Assembly (NCBI RefSeq): GCF_002906575.1
Contig: NZ_CP026309.1
Location: forward strand, 124,001 to 188,000
Reading direction: 5' to 3'
DNA length: 64,000 nt
DNA from: Salinigranum rubrum
GTDB taxonomy: Archaea; Halobacteriota; Halobacteria; Halobacteriales; Haloferacaceae
Shown here: positions 16,291 through 24,911 of the stretch, piece after piece
Position numbering within the stretch: position 1 is the stretch's first letter
How the letters are laid out: every line of letters starts with the position of its first letter
Translations under genes and position numbers: made by a program
Notes under the pieces: generated by a model
The model's input: the letters and a program-made list of their open reading frames with translations, nothing else
The model's database searches: none
Told to the model about the DNA's origin: nothing

Positions 16291-17346
16291 TCACAGCCGA
16301 CTGCGCAGGTCGTCGACGACCGCCGTCGTTCCCGACTCGCCGCCGAGGTCGGGCGTCCGCGGCGCGTCGCCGTCGGCCAGTTGCTCGGCGACGGCGTCCC
16401 ACAGGTCGGCCGCGGCCGCCTCCTCGCCGAGGTGGTCGTACAGCATCGAAACCGAGAGCACCGTCGCGAGGGGGTTCGCGACGCCCTGTCCCGTGATGTC
16501 CGGCGCGCTCCCGTGGACGGGTTCGAACATCGACGGCGAGTGTCCCTCGACGTTGATGTTCGCCGACGGGGCCAGCCCCATGCTCCCGCTGACGATAGCG
16601 CCGATGTCGGTGAGGATGTCGCCGAAGAGGTTCGAGGCGACGATGACGTCGAACTCGTCGGGACGGCGCACGAGGTCCATCGAGGCGGCGTCGACCAGCA
16701 GGCGGTCGACCTCCACCTCGGGATACTCTTCGGCCACCTCCTCGACGACCTGGTCCCAGAACACCATCCCGTACGCCTGCGCGTTCGACTTGGTGACGTT
16801 CGTCAGGTGGCCGTCGCGTTCCGTGGCCTCCTCGAACGCGGCGCGAACGATGGCCTCGGTCCCCGCGCGGGTGTAGATAGCGGTCTGGACGGCGACTTCG
16901 TGGCCGTAGCCGCGGTGTTCGTGGCCGCCGATGTCGGCGTACTCGCCCTCGGTGTTCTCGCGGTAGACCACGAAGTCGATGTCGCCGCCCTCGTAGCCGC
17001 GGAGCGGGCTCTCGACCCCTTCGAACAGCACGGACGGCCGCTTGCACACCTGCTGGTCGAACGCCTTCCTGATGGGGAGCATCATCCCCCGGAGCGTCAG
17101 GTGGTCGGGGATGTCGGGGTGGCCGACCGCGCCGAGGAGGATGGCGTCGTACGGCTCTAAGGTCTCGATGGCGTCGTCGGGCATCATCGACCCCTCTTCG
17201 AGGTAGCGTTCGCTCCCCCAGCCGTATCTCGTCGTCTCGACGGAGAACCCGTGTCTGTCGGCGGCCGCTTCGAGGAGTGGGAGCGTCGCGTCGACGACCT
17301 CCACACCGATACCGTCGCCCGGAAGGAGTGCGATTTCGTAGGTCAC
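16291..17346 (-). CDS. Tartrate/D-malate/isopropylmalate dehydrogenase family protein (TtuC/DmlA type)
   Basis: 351 aa. LLPGDGIGVEVV opens the beta-decarboxylating dehydrogenase fold. The distinctive LRGMMLPIRKAFDQQVCKRPS and VVYRENTEGEYADIGG motifs, NVTKSNAQAYGMVFWDQV (catalytic Lys) and DILTDIGAIVSGSMGLAPSANIN (metal Asp residues) match tartrate dehydrogenase/decarboxylase and D-malate dehydrogenase more than leucine-pathway LeuB. It oxidises a 2-hydroxy acid with NAD and may decarboxylate the product. Here it would link hydroxy-diacids such as tartrate or malate to pyruvate or oxaloacetate. It lies 81 bp downstream of the ABC importer ATPase on the same strand and may be its last operon gene. 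Confidence 0.88.
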   Translation of the reverse strand: MTYEIALLPGDGIGVEVVDATLPLLEAAADRHGFSVETTRYGWGSERYLEEGSMMPDDAIETLEPYDAILLGAVGHPDIPDHLTLRGMMLPIRKAFDQQVCKRPSVLFEGVESPLRGYEGGDIDFVVYRENTEGEYADIGGHEHRGYGHEVAVQTAIYTRAGTEAIVRAAFEEATERDGHLTNVTKSNAQAYGMVFWDQVVEEVAEEYPEVEVDRLLVDAASMDLVRRPDEFDVIVASNLFGDILTDIGAIVSGSMGLAPSANINVEGHSPSMFEPVHGSAPDITGQGVANPLATVLSVSMLYDHLGEEAAAADLWDAVAEQLADGDAPRTPDLGGESGTTAVVDDLRSRL

Positions 17347-17427
17347 ACCGGTCCATCACCGAGCGCCAGCAAAAGCGTTCCCCCCGCCCCCGTCAGCGAG
17401 ATGGCACGTGTCCGCGGCCGTCTCCCG

Positions 17428-18576
17428 TCACGCCTCCTGCTGGATGGTCCGCGGTGAACTGTCGGCGCGCGTGTAGCCGTGGAGGACCGCCTCTTCGGTG
17501 TCGCGGTCGAAGAGGTGGATGTCCGACTCCTCGAACGTCAGCCGGACGGTCTCACCCTCGGTCGGTTCGACATCGACGGGAGTGCGCACGCGGCACTCCT
17601 GTCCGGCCACGTCGAGGTAGAGGAAGTTGTCCGACCCGATGACCTCGACCACGTCGACGGTCGCCTCGAACGACTCGGACGCCGACGCCTCGTTGTCCAC
17701 GACGAGGTTCTCCGGGCGAAGGCTCAGGATGTACTCGCCCGGCTCGGCCTGTTCGACGATCCGGTTGCTCACCTCGCAGTCGATGCCGGTGCCGACGAGT
17801 CGGCCGCCGCTCTCGGTGGCTTCGAGTTCGACGTCGAAGAAGTTCATCGACGGCGACCCGATGAAGTCCGCGACGAACGTGTTCGCGGGGCGGTAGTAGA
17901 CGTCCTTCGGCGTGCCGACCTGCTGGAGCTGTCCGTTGTCGAGGATGACGATGCGGTCCGCCATCGTCATCGCCTCCTCCTGGTCGTGGGTCACGTAGAT
18001 GGTCGTGATGCCGAGTTCGCTGTGGATGCGCGCCAGCTCCGTCCGCATGTGCTTTCGCAACTGGGCGTCCAGGTTCGACAGCGGCTCGTCGAAGAGGAAC
18101 ACCGAGGGCTCGCGGACGATTGCGCGGCCGGTGGCGACGCGCTGTTGCTGCCCGCCCGAGAGGCTCCCCGGCTTCTTGTCGAGCAGGTCCTCGATGCCCA
18201 TCATCTCGGCCGCTTCGACGACCCGTCGGTCTATCTCCTCGTCCTGCAGGTCGGTCGAGAGGTGCAGGCCGTACCCCATGTTCTGTCGCACGGTCTTGTG
18301 CGGGTACAACGCGTACGACTGGAACACCATCGCGATGTCGCGGTCGCGCGGCGACATGTCGTTCACCGGCGTCCCGTCGAGTCGTATCTCGCCGTCGGTG
18401 ATGCTTTCCAGCCCGGCGAGCATCCGCAGCGTCGTCGACTTCCCACAGCCGGAGGGGCCGACGAACACGACGAACTCGCCGTCGGGAATGTCCAGCGACA
18501 GTTCCTCGACGGCCACGATTGGGCCGGACGTGTCCTGGAACACCTTGGTTACCGTATCGAATTCTACACGTGCCAT
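17428..18576 (-). CDS. Sugar ABC transporter ATP-binding protein (MsmX/UgpC type)
   Basis: 382 aa, the CUT1 type with a C-terminal regulatory domain. Walker A is GPSGCGKSTTLRM, the Q-loop follows in MVFQSYALYPHKTV, the signature is LSGGQQQRVATGRA, Walker B is VFLFDEPLSNLDAQLR and the H-loop is VTHDQEEA. After about residue 235 comes the TOBE/OB domain (EYILSLRPENLVV). It energises the two permeases upstream. An AT-rich stretch (18609-18619) in the 93-bp gap suggests it may also have its own promoter. The gene is intact although both permeases are frameshifted. Confidence 0.95.
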   Translation of the reverse strand: MARVEFDTVTKVFQDTSGPIVAVEELSLDIPDGEFVVFVGPSGCGKSTTLRMLAGLESITDGEIRLDGTPVNDMSPRDRDIAMVFQSYALYPHKTVRQNMGYGLHLSTDLQDEEIDRRVVEAAEMMGIEDLLDKKPGSLSGGQQQRVATGRAIVREPSVFLFDEPLSNLDAQLRKHMRTELARIHSELGITTIYVTHDQEEAMTMADRIVILDNGQLQQVGTPKDVYYRPANTFVADFIGSPSMNFFDVELEATESGGRLVGTGIDCEVSNRIVEQAEPGEYILSLRPENLVVDNEASASESFEATVDVVEVIGSDNFLYLDVAGQECRVRTPVDVEPTEGETVRLTFEESDIHLFDRDTEEAVLHGYTRADSSPRTIQQEA

Positions 18577-18669
18577 GTTAGTAGTTCGCTCGCATCATTT
18601 GAATCTCTAATATTTAATAGTTCCTCGTCGGGTCGGTGTCACACATCAGAAGCGGTGGTCGTCGGAGGT

Positions 18670-19502
18670 TCAGGCACCTCCGAGCCCTTCGCCGACGTAG
18701 CGCTGCGACAGGCCGTAGAAGACGACCGGCGGTGCCACGAGGAGGACGACGGCGGCCATGAGGATGTTCCACTCGCGGAGGACGTCGCTCCCGAGGATGA
18801 AGTGAATCGCCACCGTCGCGGTCCGAACGTCCTCGTCGCTCGTGAGGACGAACACCCACAGGAAGTTGTTCCACGCGGTGAGGAACGAGAACAGCGCCGC
18901 CGCGCCCACGGCGGGTGCCGACAGCGGGAGCACGATGCGTAAGAACGCGCCGATCTCCGTGTGGCCGTCGATGAGCGCCGCCTCCTCGATGTTCTCGGGG
19001 ATGCCCTGTCTGAAGAAGCCCTGCAGGAGCCAGATAGTCTGGGGCAGGACGAAGATGGACAGCGCGACGATGATCCCCGTGAGCGTGTTGATGAGCCCGA
19101 GGACGAAGAACACCTCGTACACCGGGATGGTGATGACGATCCACGGGAACATGATGGTGAAGACGGCGGTGTAGAAGAGGAACTTCCGCCCCGGGAAGTC
19201 CAAGCGTGCGAAGGCGTACGCGCCGGGGATGGAGAACAGAAGCGAGATGAGCGTCGCCGCGATGGAGACGACGACGCTGTTCCGGAAGAACGTCACGAAG
19301 TCGAACTGTTCCCAGATGTTCACGTACGGGTCGAGCGTGAGTTTCTCCAGCGCCGGAATGATCCCCGTCGCGGGTCGATGGCCGCGAAGTTCGTCAGGAC
19401 CGACGTCCGAGCCACCCAGAAGTACGGGGTCAGCGCGAAGAGAGCGAAGGCGGCGAGCCCCACGTACAGCAGCAGCCGACTGCGGCGTGTTTCGTTGATC
19501 AT
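18670..19502 (-). pseudogene. Carbohydrate ABC permease 2 (MalG/UgpE type), frameshifted
   Basis: ATG 19500-19502 overlaps the stop of permease 1 (TAATG). The first 48 codons, with membrane segment LLLYVGLAAFALFALTPYFW, read well. The frame then breaks, and a frame one base off continues from IIPALEKLTLDPYVNIWEQ to the end at 18670. Adding one G to the GGGG run near 19370-19373 gives a normal 277-aa protein with six membrane segments and the EAA loop ENIEEAALIDGHTEIGAFLRIVLPL that docks on the ATPase. Such proteins form the inner half of a CUT1 sugar importer. Either a sequencing deletion or an inactivating mutation. Confidence 0.9.
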
Positions 19503-20442
19503 TAGACGTACAGCTCCTCCTCGTCCTGGATCACGGTCACGTAGAAGATGGCCGCGGCCATCGAGATGACGATCATCGCCATCCCCAGCGTGTACGCCCG
19601 CGAGAACTGCAGGTTGACGTACGCCGTCTCGTAGGTGAGGATGCTCATCAGCATCGTCCGCGTCCCGGGTCCGCCGCCGGTCAACTCGAACGGCTGGGCG
19701 AACTCCGCGACGTTCCACGCCGTCCGGAGCGCGAGGATGATGATGGTGGGGGTGACGAGGTGCGGGAGCGTGACGTCACGGAACCGCCGGAGTCGCCCCG
19801 CACCGGCGAGCGCCGCCGCCTCGTACTGCTCGCGGGGATTCCCACGATGGCGGCGGCGTAGATGATGCCGGCGTAACCGTAGTCGTGCCACGACTGTGCG
19901 ACGATGAGCGAGACGTACGGCCAGAGCCCCTCCGAGAGGAAGCCCGGCGCCTCGACCCCGAGGAAGTCCGAGACGACCAGCGGGAGCATCCCGAAGTCGC
20001 TGTTGAGGAACCACATCCAGATGACACCGCCCGCCAGCGGCGCGGAGAAGTACGGCGACATGATGATGGCGCTCGTCCAGTCGCGCCAGTTACCTCGGAT
20101 TTCGCTCAGGAGCAGCGCCGCGAACAGGCCGATGATCAACTGGAGGAGCGTCGTCCCGAAGACGAACACGAGCGTCCAGCCGAACGCGAACTGGAACAGG
20201 TCGTTCGTCAGGAGCCACGCGTAGTTCTCGAGGCCGATGAAGCTCCCCCCTTCCCCGAGGCGCGTGTTGGTGAAGGTGAGGTACACACCCCTGACGATGG
20301 GGAAGTAAAACAGGAGGCTGAACATCACGAACGTCGGGATGATGAACAGGTAGCCGATCCAGTTCTCCCGCACCCTGTCTACGAGTGTCGTCTCCTCCAG
20401 ACCATACTTCTGTCTGATGTGTTGTGCGGTCTCTTGTGACAC
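19502..20442 (-). pseudogene. Carbohydrate ABC permease 1 (MalF/UgpA type), frameshifted
   Basis: Starting at GTG 20440-20442, the frame encodes an N-terminal tail, then membrane segments (WIGYLFIIPTFVMFSLLFYFP and others) as far as GIIYAAAIVGIP, where it runs into non-family sequence. The frame one base off continues with REQYEAAALAGAGRLRRFRDV, the EAA loop, and the last two membrane segments. Adding one C to the CCCC run (about 19840-19846) restores IVGIPREQYEAAALAGAG and a 313-aa permease. It follows the binding-protein gene and overlaps permease 2. It is the second of two adjacent permeases broken in the same way. Confidence 0.9.
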
Positions 20443-20609
20443 GGTAAGCGAGTGTTCATGGTAATCATTGAAAACGCTTTGGGAGTCGCCTCCCGAGAAC
20501 GGACGTAGTACGTCGCTCGCCGTGAGAGTCGTCTTCTCGGTCCTTCGGCTGAGCGGTGAAGCGGACCGGACGAACGCACCCGGCCTCGAACGACCGGCGA
20601 CGGCTCGTC

Positions 20610-22211
20610 TTACCGGCCGAGCCGTTCTTCGATGCGCTGGCGGATGAGGCCGGGCGTCTCCTCGACGGAGTGCTGCCCGGCGATGGCCTCGCTGATGGTC
20701 TCGTTGATGTCGGTCCACCGGATCGGGTCGGTGTCCCTGACGTCCCACGCCGCGCCGGTCGTCGCGTACTGCGTGCCGTAGGTGTTGACGTTCTCGTACG
20801 CCTGCTCGGTGCTCTGTGCCATCTCGTACTCGTCGAGGATCGGCTGGAGCTTCGTCTGCAGGCCGGGGAGCGACTCGTAGTACTCGCCCCACGCGGGCAG
20901 CACGAACTCGTCGTCGTCGAGCAGGAACATGTTGAGGTCCCACGCCGCGTTCTGCTTCGCGTCGCTGGCGTTGAAGATGGTCTGCTGCTGTTCGAGCGCC
21001 CACATGTGGCCGCCGTGTTCGCCCTCGACGCCTTCGAGGTCGCTGATGCCGAAGTTGCTCCCGAACTCGGGGTCGACCCTCGGGTGCGGCAGGAGCATGA
21101 AGTCACCGCTGCCGTCCTGCCACCCGAAGTTGACGTCCTCCTTGACGGCGGTCCAGCGACTCGCGGTCGGGACGGCGTAGTTGAACGACGCCACCCGGTC
21201 GGTGAGCATGAGCGACGGAATCTCCTCGTCGCCGCGCTGGGAGGACTCCGAACTGCTGAACTCCTGAGCCATCTTGACGCAGGTCTTGATCATCCCGTCG
21301 GTCTTGCCGCGGTCCTCGTGGCCCTCGTTGGCCACGACGATGGTGTTCTCTCCACCCGGGCCGCGCATCCACGGGTCGGTGCCGCCGGTGTACGCCGTTC
21401 GGGCGTACCCCCAGTACGATTCGAGGTCGCCCGGGACGCCGGTCTCCTCGTAGGCGATGGCGTCGGTCTGCTCGTCGATCTTGCGAACGGCGTCGAGGAA
21501 CCCGCTCCACGTCGACAGTTCCTCCATCGGGTCGCTGACGCCGACCTGACTGAACAGCTTCGGGTTGATGCCGAGGTTGCTGTTCGTGTGGCGCATCCCG
21601 CCCGCGGACCAGTACTCGCCGCGGTACTGTGCCGACTCGATGTTCGCCGTCGTGTAGTCGTCCGGCAGGTTCGACGTGCTCTCGATGAACGGTGCGTGGT
21701 CCGGCACTTTTCCATCGAGGTAGAACTGGAGTCCACCGCCGCCGGATTCGGCGAACGTCGGCGGGTTCCCCGACGAGACGGTCGACGCGAGCTTCGAGCG
21801 GATGTCACCGTACGACGCCGTCTGCAGCTTGACGGTCACGTTGCCGTTCTTCTCCTCGAACGTCCGCATCGACTCCTGGAAGTGCGACTTGATACCGGAG
21901 TTCTCGGCCGCCTGCGCGTTCAGGTAGTCGATGGTGACGCTCTCGGAGCCTCCGGAGTCCGAACTCCCCGAGTCGGAGTCAGAATCGCCGGAACCGGACT
22001 CGGTCGACCCGGAGCCGGATTCGGTCGACCCGGAGCCCGAGTCGTCGCCGCCCGAGTCGTCGCCGCCCGTACAGCCCGCGAGCGCCCCGAGCGCGCCGAC
22101 GCTCGCTGTGACCGCTGCGGACTGCATGAAGTGCCGTCTCGATGGTGTCGTGTCGTCCACGTCGTCGGATCGCTCTGCGCTCTCCTGACTATCCGTGTCG
22201 CCTTGTGACAT
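20610..22211 (-). CDS. Extracellular solute-binding lipoprotein of the CUT1 sugar importer
   Basis: 533 aa. The N-terminus has a twin-arginine signal (SRRHFMQSAAVTASVGALG) ending in a lipobox LAGC, so it is exported by Tat and lipid-anchored outside the membrane. A Gly/Ser/Asp-rich linker of about 45 residues follows, then a family 1 solute-binding domain (VTIDYLNAQAAENSGIKSHF, ESGGGGLQFYLDG). The long acidic linker is common in haloarchaeal lipoproteins. The ligand is probably a sugar or oligosaccharide, given the permease type. A TATA-like box (revcomp TTTAAG, 22238-22243) is 30 bp upstream of the ATG. It is the first gene of the importer operon (binding protein, permease 1, permease 2, ATPase). 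Confidence 0.93.
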   Translation of the reverse strand: MSQGDTDSQESAERSDDVDDTTPSRRHFMQSAAVTASVGALGALAGCTGGDDSGGDDSGSGSTESGSGSTESGSGDSDSDSGSSDSGGSESVTIDYLNAQAAENSGIKSHFQESMRTFEEKNGNVTVKLQTASYGDIRSKLASTVSSGNPPTFAESGGGGLQFYLDGKVPDHAPFIESTSNLPDDYTTANIESAQYRGEYWSAGGMRHTNSNLGINPKLFSQVGVSDPMEELSTWSGFLDAVRKIDEQTDAIAYEETGVPGDLESYWGYARTAYTGGTDPWMRGPGGENTIVVANEGHEDRGKTDGMIKTCVKMAQEFSSSESSQRGDEEIPSLMLTDRVASFNYAVPTASRWTAVKEDVNFGWQDGSGDFMLLPHPRVDPEFGSNFGISDLEGVEGEHGGHMWALEQQQTIFNASDAKQNAAWDLNMFLLDDDEFVLPAWGEYYESLPGLQTKLQPILDEYEMAQSTEQAYENVNTYGTQYATTGAAWDVRDTDPIRWTDINETISEAIAGQHSVEETPGLIRQRIEERLGR

Positions 22212-22237
22212 CGTAGTTCTTCATTATACACAATGTA

Positions 22238-22243
22238 CTTAAA
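22238..22243 (-). promoter_or_regulatory. TATA box of the CUT1 importer operon
   Basis: Plus-strand CTTAAA reads TTTAAG on the coding strand, with AT-rich flanks, 30 bp before the binding-protein ATG. Confidence 0.55.
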
Positions 22244-22430
22244 TTTTTCTAGCAAAAAGCGTCGACGCGGCGGGAACGGGCGCTTCATCGGGTCACGTCG
22301 TCCGACTCCGAGCGCACGCCGCCGCGCGGCTCGGCCGCCGGGACGTTCTCTCCCGCGGTGGGCGGCCGATCCGTGTCCACCGGCGACGGGACGAGTCCGC
22401 CGTCACGACTCCAGCGCCGTCTCTGGGTGC

Positions 22431-23210
22431 TCAGTCGTCTTTGCAGCCCCAGCCGAACGCCGTCCAGCCGCCGTCCGCGGTGAGCACTTCGCCGGTGACG
22501 AAGTTGTCGCCCGAGGCGAGGAACTGCACGCAGTTCGCCATCTCCTCGACCGTCCCGAACCGGTCGAGCGGCGTCCGGTCTCTGACGTCCTGCTGGTCGA
22601 ACCCGGCGTCCTCCTGTGCCTGCTCGACCATCTCGGTCATGATGTACCCCGGCGCGAGCGCGTTCACGTGGATGTCGTGTTCGGCCCACTCGACCGCGAG
22701 ACACCGCGTGAGGTTGTTGACGCCGCCCTTCGTCGTGTTGTACGGCGTCCGGTCCTGTTGACCCATGCTCCCCATCATGCTGGAGATGTTGACGATGCTG
22801 CCGCCGTCGCCCTGCGCTATCATCTGTTTGCCCGCTGCCTGCGCGCAGTAGAAGACCCCGGTCAGGTTGACGTCGAGGACCGTCTGCCAGTCCTCGGCGC
22901 TCATCTCCTCCGCGGGGCCGCGGATGTTGATGCCCGCGTTGTTCACTAACACGTCGAGCCGCCCGAACTCCTCGACGGTCTCGTCGACCAGGTTCTCGAC
23001 CGACTCCTTGTCGCTGACGTCGACCTCCACCGGGTGGACCGAGTGTCCCTCCGCTTCGAGGTCCGCGGCGACCCGTTCGCAGTCCTCTATCGTCCGCGAA
23101 CAGACGACGACGTTGTCACCGCTCTCGGCGAACCGCGTCGCGATGTGTTTTCCGATCCCTCGGCTCGACCCGGTGACGACGACTGTCCGGGCTGCTCGTT
23201 CGCTAGCCAT
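22431..23210 (-). CDS. SDR-family oxidoreductase (gluconate 5-dehydrogenase/glucose 1-dehydrogenase-like)
   Basis: 259 aa, a classical short-chain dehydrogenase: TGSSRGIGKHIA cofactor motif, VLVNNAGINIRGP, the catalytic Ser in NISSMMGSMG and the Tyr/Lys pair in YNTTKGGV, ending with FVTGEVLTADGGW. It oxidises or reduces a hydroxyl of a sugar, polyol or sugar acid with NAD(P). It lies just upstream of the sugar ABC operon on the same strand, about 220 bp away with a separate promoter between them, which suggests action on the imported substrate. The C-terminal tail TAFGWGCKDD is unusual but does not affect the core. SDR substrate calls by sight are unreliable. Confidence 0.9.
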   Translation of the reverse strand: MASERAARTVVVTGSSRGIGKHIATRFAESGDNVVVCSRTIEDCERVAADLEAEGHSVHPVEVDVSDKESVENLVDETVEEFGRLDVLVNNAGINIRGPAEEMSAEDWQTVLDVNLTGVFYCAQAAGKQMIAQGDGGSIVNISSMMGSMGQQDRTPYNTTKGGVNNLTRCLAVEWAEHDIHVNALAPGYIMTEMVEQAQEDAGFDQQDVRDRTPLDRFGTVEEMANCVQFLASGDNFVTGEVLTADGGWTAFGWGCKDD

Positions 23211-23330
23211 GGTGTGCGAAGCCAGTCCACACGCGGTCTGTTAACCGTTTCGCTCCTCCCTGCCGTGAGGCGTCCACCGACGCCGCGCGGAAGGCCGTAC
23301 ACTTATGTCGGGCCACGGTTGACTCCCGGT

Positions 23331-24884
23331 ATGCACTCCGACGCACGGGAAGCGCTCCTCGCCGACGTCACCCGCGTCTGTGACCTCGTCGGGACGATGC
23401 TCGGCCCGTTCGGGACGAACAAGCTCGTCGTCGAACCCGGTGGCCGCGTGACGACGACGTCGTCCACCAGCCTCTTTCTGGACCGGTTGAACCTCGACGA
23501 CCCGGCGACGACGCTCCTCCGCCGGGCGGCGTCGGATTTCCGCGAGACCCACGGGGACGGCGCGACGAGCCTCGTCCTCCTCACGGGGGCGCTCCTCCGC
23601 GCCGCGGACGACCTCGCGGCGCAGGGCCTGCACCCGACGGCCATCGCCCGCGGCTACCGCGAGGCGCTCGACGTCGCCCGGGCGGAACTCGACGCGCAGG
23701 CCCGCCCGCTCTCGCTCGTCGGCAGCGAGGCCGTCGCCGAGAGCGCGCTCACGGGGACGCGAAACCCGGCGACCCGGGCGCGCGTGAGCGAGGCCGTGAC
23801 GAACGCGGTGGCCGACGTGTCGGCGGCCGGCGGCGGCCGCGAGAGCGTCCACGTCCTCGGTCGCATCGGCGGCACCGGCGACACGGAACTGTTCCGCGGC
23901 GTCGTCGTCGAGACGCCGCCCGCCTCGGAGGCGATGCCGCGCCACCTCCCCGACGCGGGCGTCGCCCTCCTCTCGTCGACGGTGGACGTCCCGAAACTCG
24001 GGAGCGCGACCGAGTCGGGGAAGACCACCCGCTCGCTCGACGTGGATACGTTCGAGGAGCGGGCGGCCATCGGCGAGTACGAACGCGAGGAGTTCCGCCG
24101 TCTCCTCGGGTCGGCGCTCGACGCGGGCTGTCGGTTCGTCGCGACCGAGGGCGGGGTGAACGAACGCGTCGAAGCCCTCCTCGCCGAGGCCGGCGTCACG
24201 GCGATTCAGCGCGTCGACGACGACGTGATGCGCCGACTCGTCCGGTGTACCGGTAGCCAGGTCGTCCCCTCGCTCGCCGAGGTCACGCCGGAGACGATGG
24301 GGACGGCCGACGTGCGCGTCGAGCGACTCGCCGGCCGCGAGTTCGTCCACGTCGACGCCGACCACTCGCCGGTGTACTCGCTCGTCTGTCGCGCGCCCGA
24401 CCCGCGCGCGGTCTCCGCGTTCGAGGAGAGCGTCGAGGGCGCGGTCGCTGCCGTCTTCGCGGCGCTCGCCGACGAGCGCGTCGTCCCCGGCGGGGGCGCG
24501 GTCGAGATGGCAATCGAGCGCGCTGTCCGCGACGCCGCGACCCAGCACGACGGCGTCGAACAGTTGGCCATCGAGGCGTTCGGCGAGGCGCTCGCCGCGC
24601 TCCCCCGCGCGCTCGCGGTCAGCGCCGGTCTCGACGGCTGGGCCGGCGTCATCCGCCTCCGCGTGGCCCACACCGAGGGCCGGTCCGCGTTCGGCGTCGA
24701 CAGCCTCCGCGGCGAGACGCGGGACGTCCTCGACGGCGAACCCATCGTCGACCCGCTCGGGCTGAAGCGCGCCGTCCTCGACGCCGCGACCGACCTCTCG
24801 ACGCAGTTGCTCCGCATCGACGCACGGCTGTCGGCGTCGGATCTGAGCGACGACGACGGCGTCGCCGACGGCCCGCCGGTCTGA
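23331..24884 (+). CDS. Divergent thermosome/TCP-1-like chaperonin homologue 1
   Basis: 517 aa, near the usual 520-560 of group II chaperonins. Recognizable elements: VGTMLGPFGTNKLVV (equivalent to the LGPRGMDKMLV nucleotide loop), GDGATSLVLLTGALL (for GDGTTTAVVLAGELL), GLHPTAIARGYREAL, VVPGGGAVEMAIER and EQLAIEAFGEAL with AGLDGWAGVIRLR. The NDGVTIL motif is replaced by TTSSTSLFL and the GDGTTT threonines are partly lost, so ATP binding or hydrolysis may be changed. It is clearly not a housekeeping thermosome subunit. A TATA-like ACTTATG (23301-23307) is 27 bp before ATG 23331. The convergent gene 28 bp beyond its end is another divergent thermosome homologue. Confidence 0.85.
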   Translation: MHSDAREALLADVTRVCDLVGTMLGPFGTNKLVVEPGGRVTTTSSTSLFLDRLNLDDPATTLLRRAASDFRETHGDGATSLVLLTGALLRAADDLAAQGLHPTAIARGYREALDVARAELDAQARPLSLVGSEAVAESALTGTRNPATRARVSEAVTNAVADVSAAGGGRESVHVLGRIGGTGDTELFRGVVVETPPASEAMPRHLPDAGVALLSSTVDVPKLGSATESGKTTRSLDVDTFEERAAIGEYEREEFRRLLGSALDAGCRFVATEGGVNERVEALLAEAGVTAIQRVDDDVMRRLVRCTGSQVVPSLAEVTPETMGTADVRVERLAGREFVHVDADHSPVYSLVCRAPDPRAVSAFEESVEGAVAAVFAALADERVVPGGGAVEMAIERAVRDAATQHDGVEQLAIEAFGEALAALPRALAVSAGLDGWAGVIRLRVAHTEGRSAFGVDSLRGETRDVLDGEPIVDPLGLKRAVLDAATDLSTQLLRIDARLSASDLSDDDGVADGPPV

Positions 24885-24911
24885 ACCTGACCTCTCCTCT
24901 CGACCGTCGGC

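Noticed and set aside
20556-22208. 550-codon plus-strand open frame opposite the sugar-binding protein
   Set aside because: The minus strand encodes a complete Tat lipoprotein with binding-protein motifs; the plus frame has no recognisable domain and is a GC shadow.
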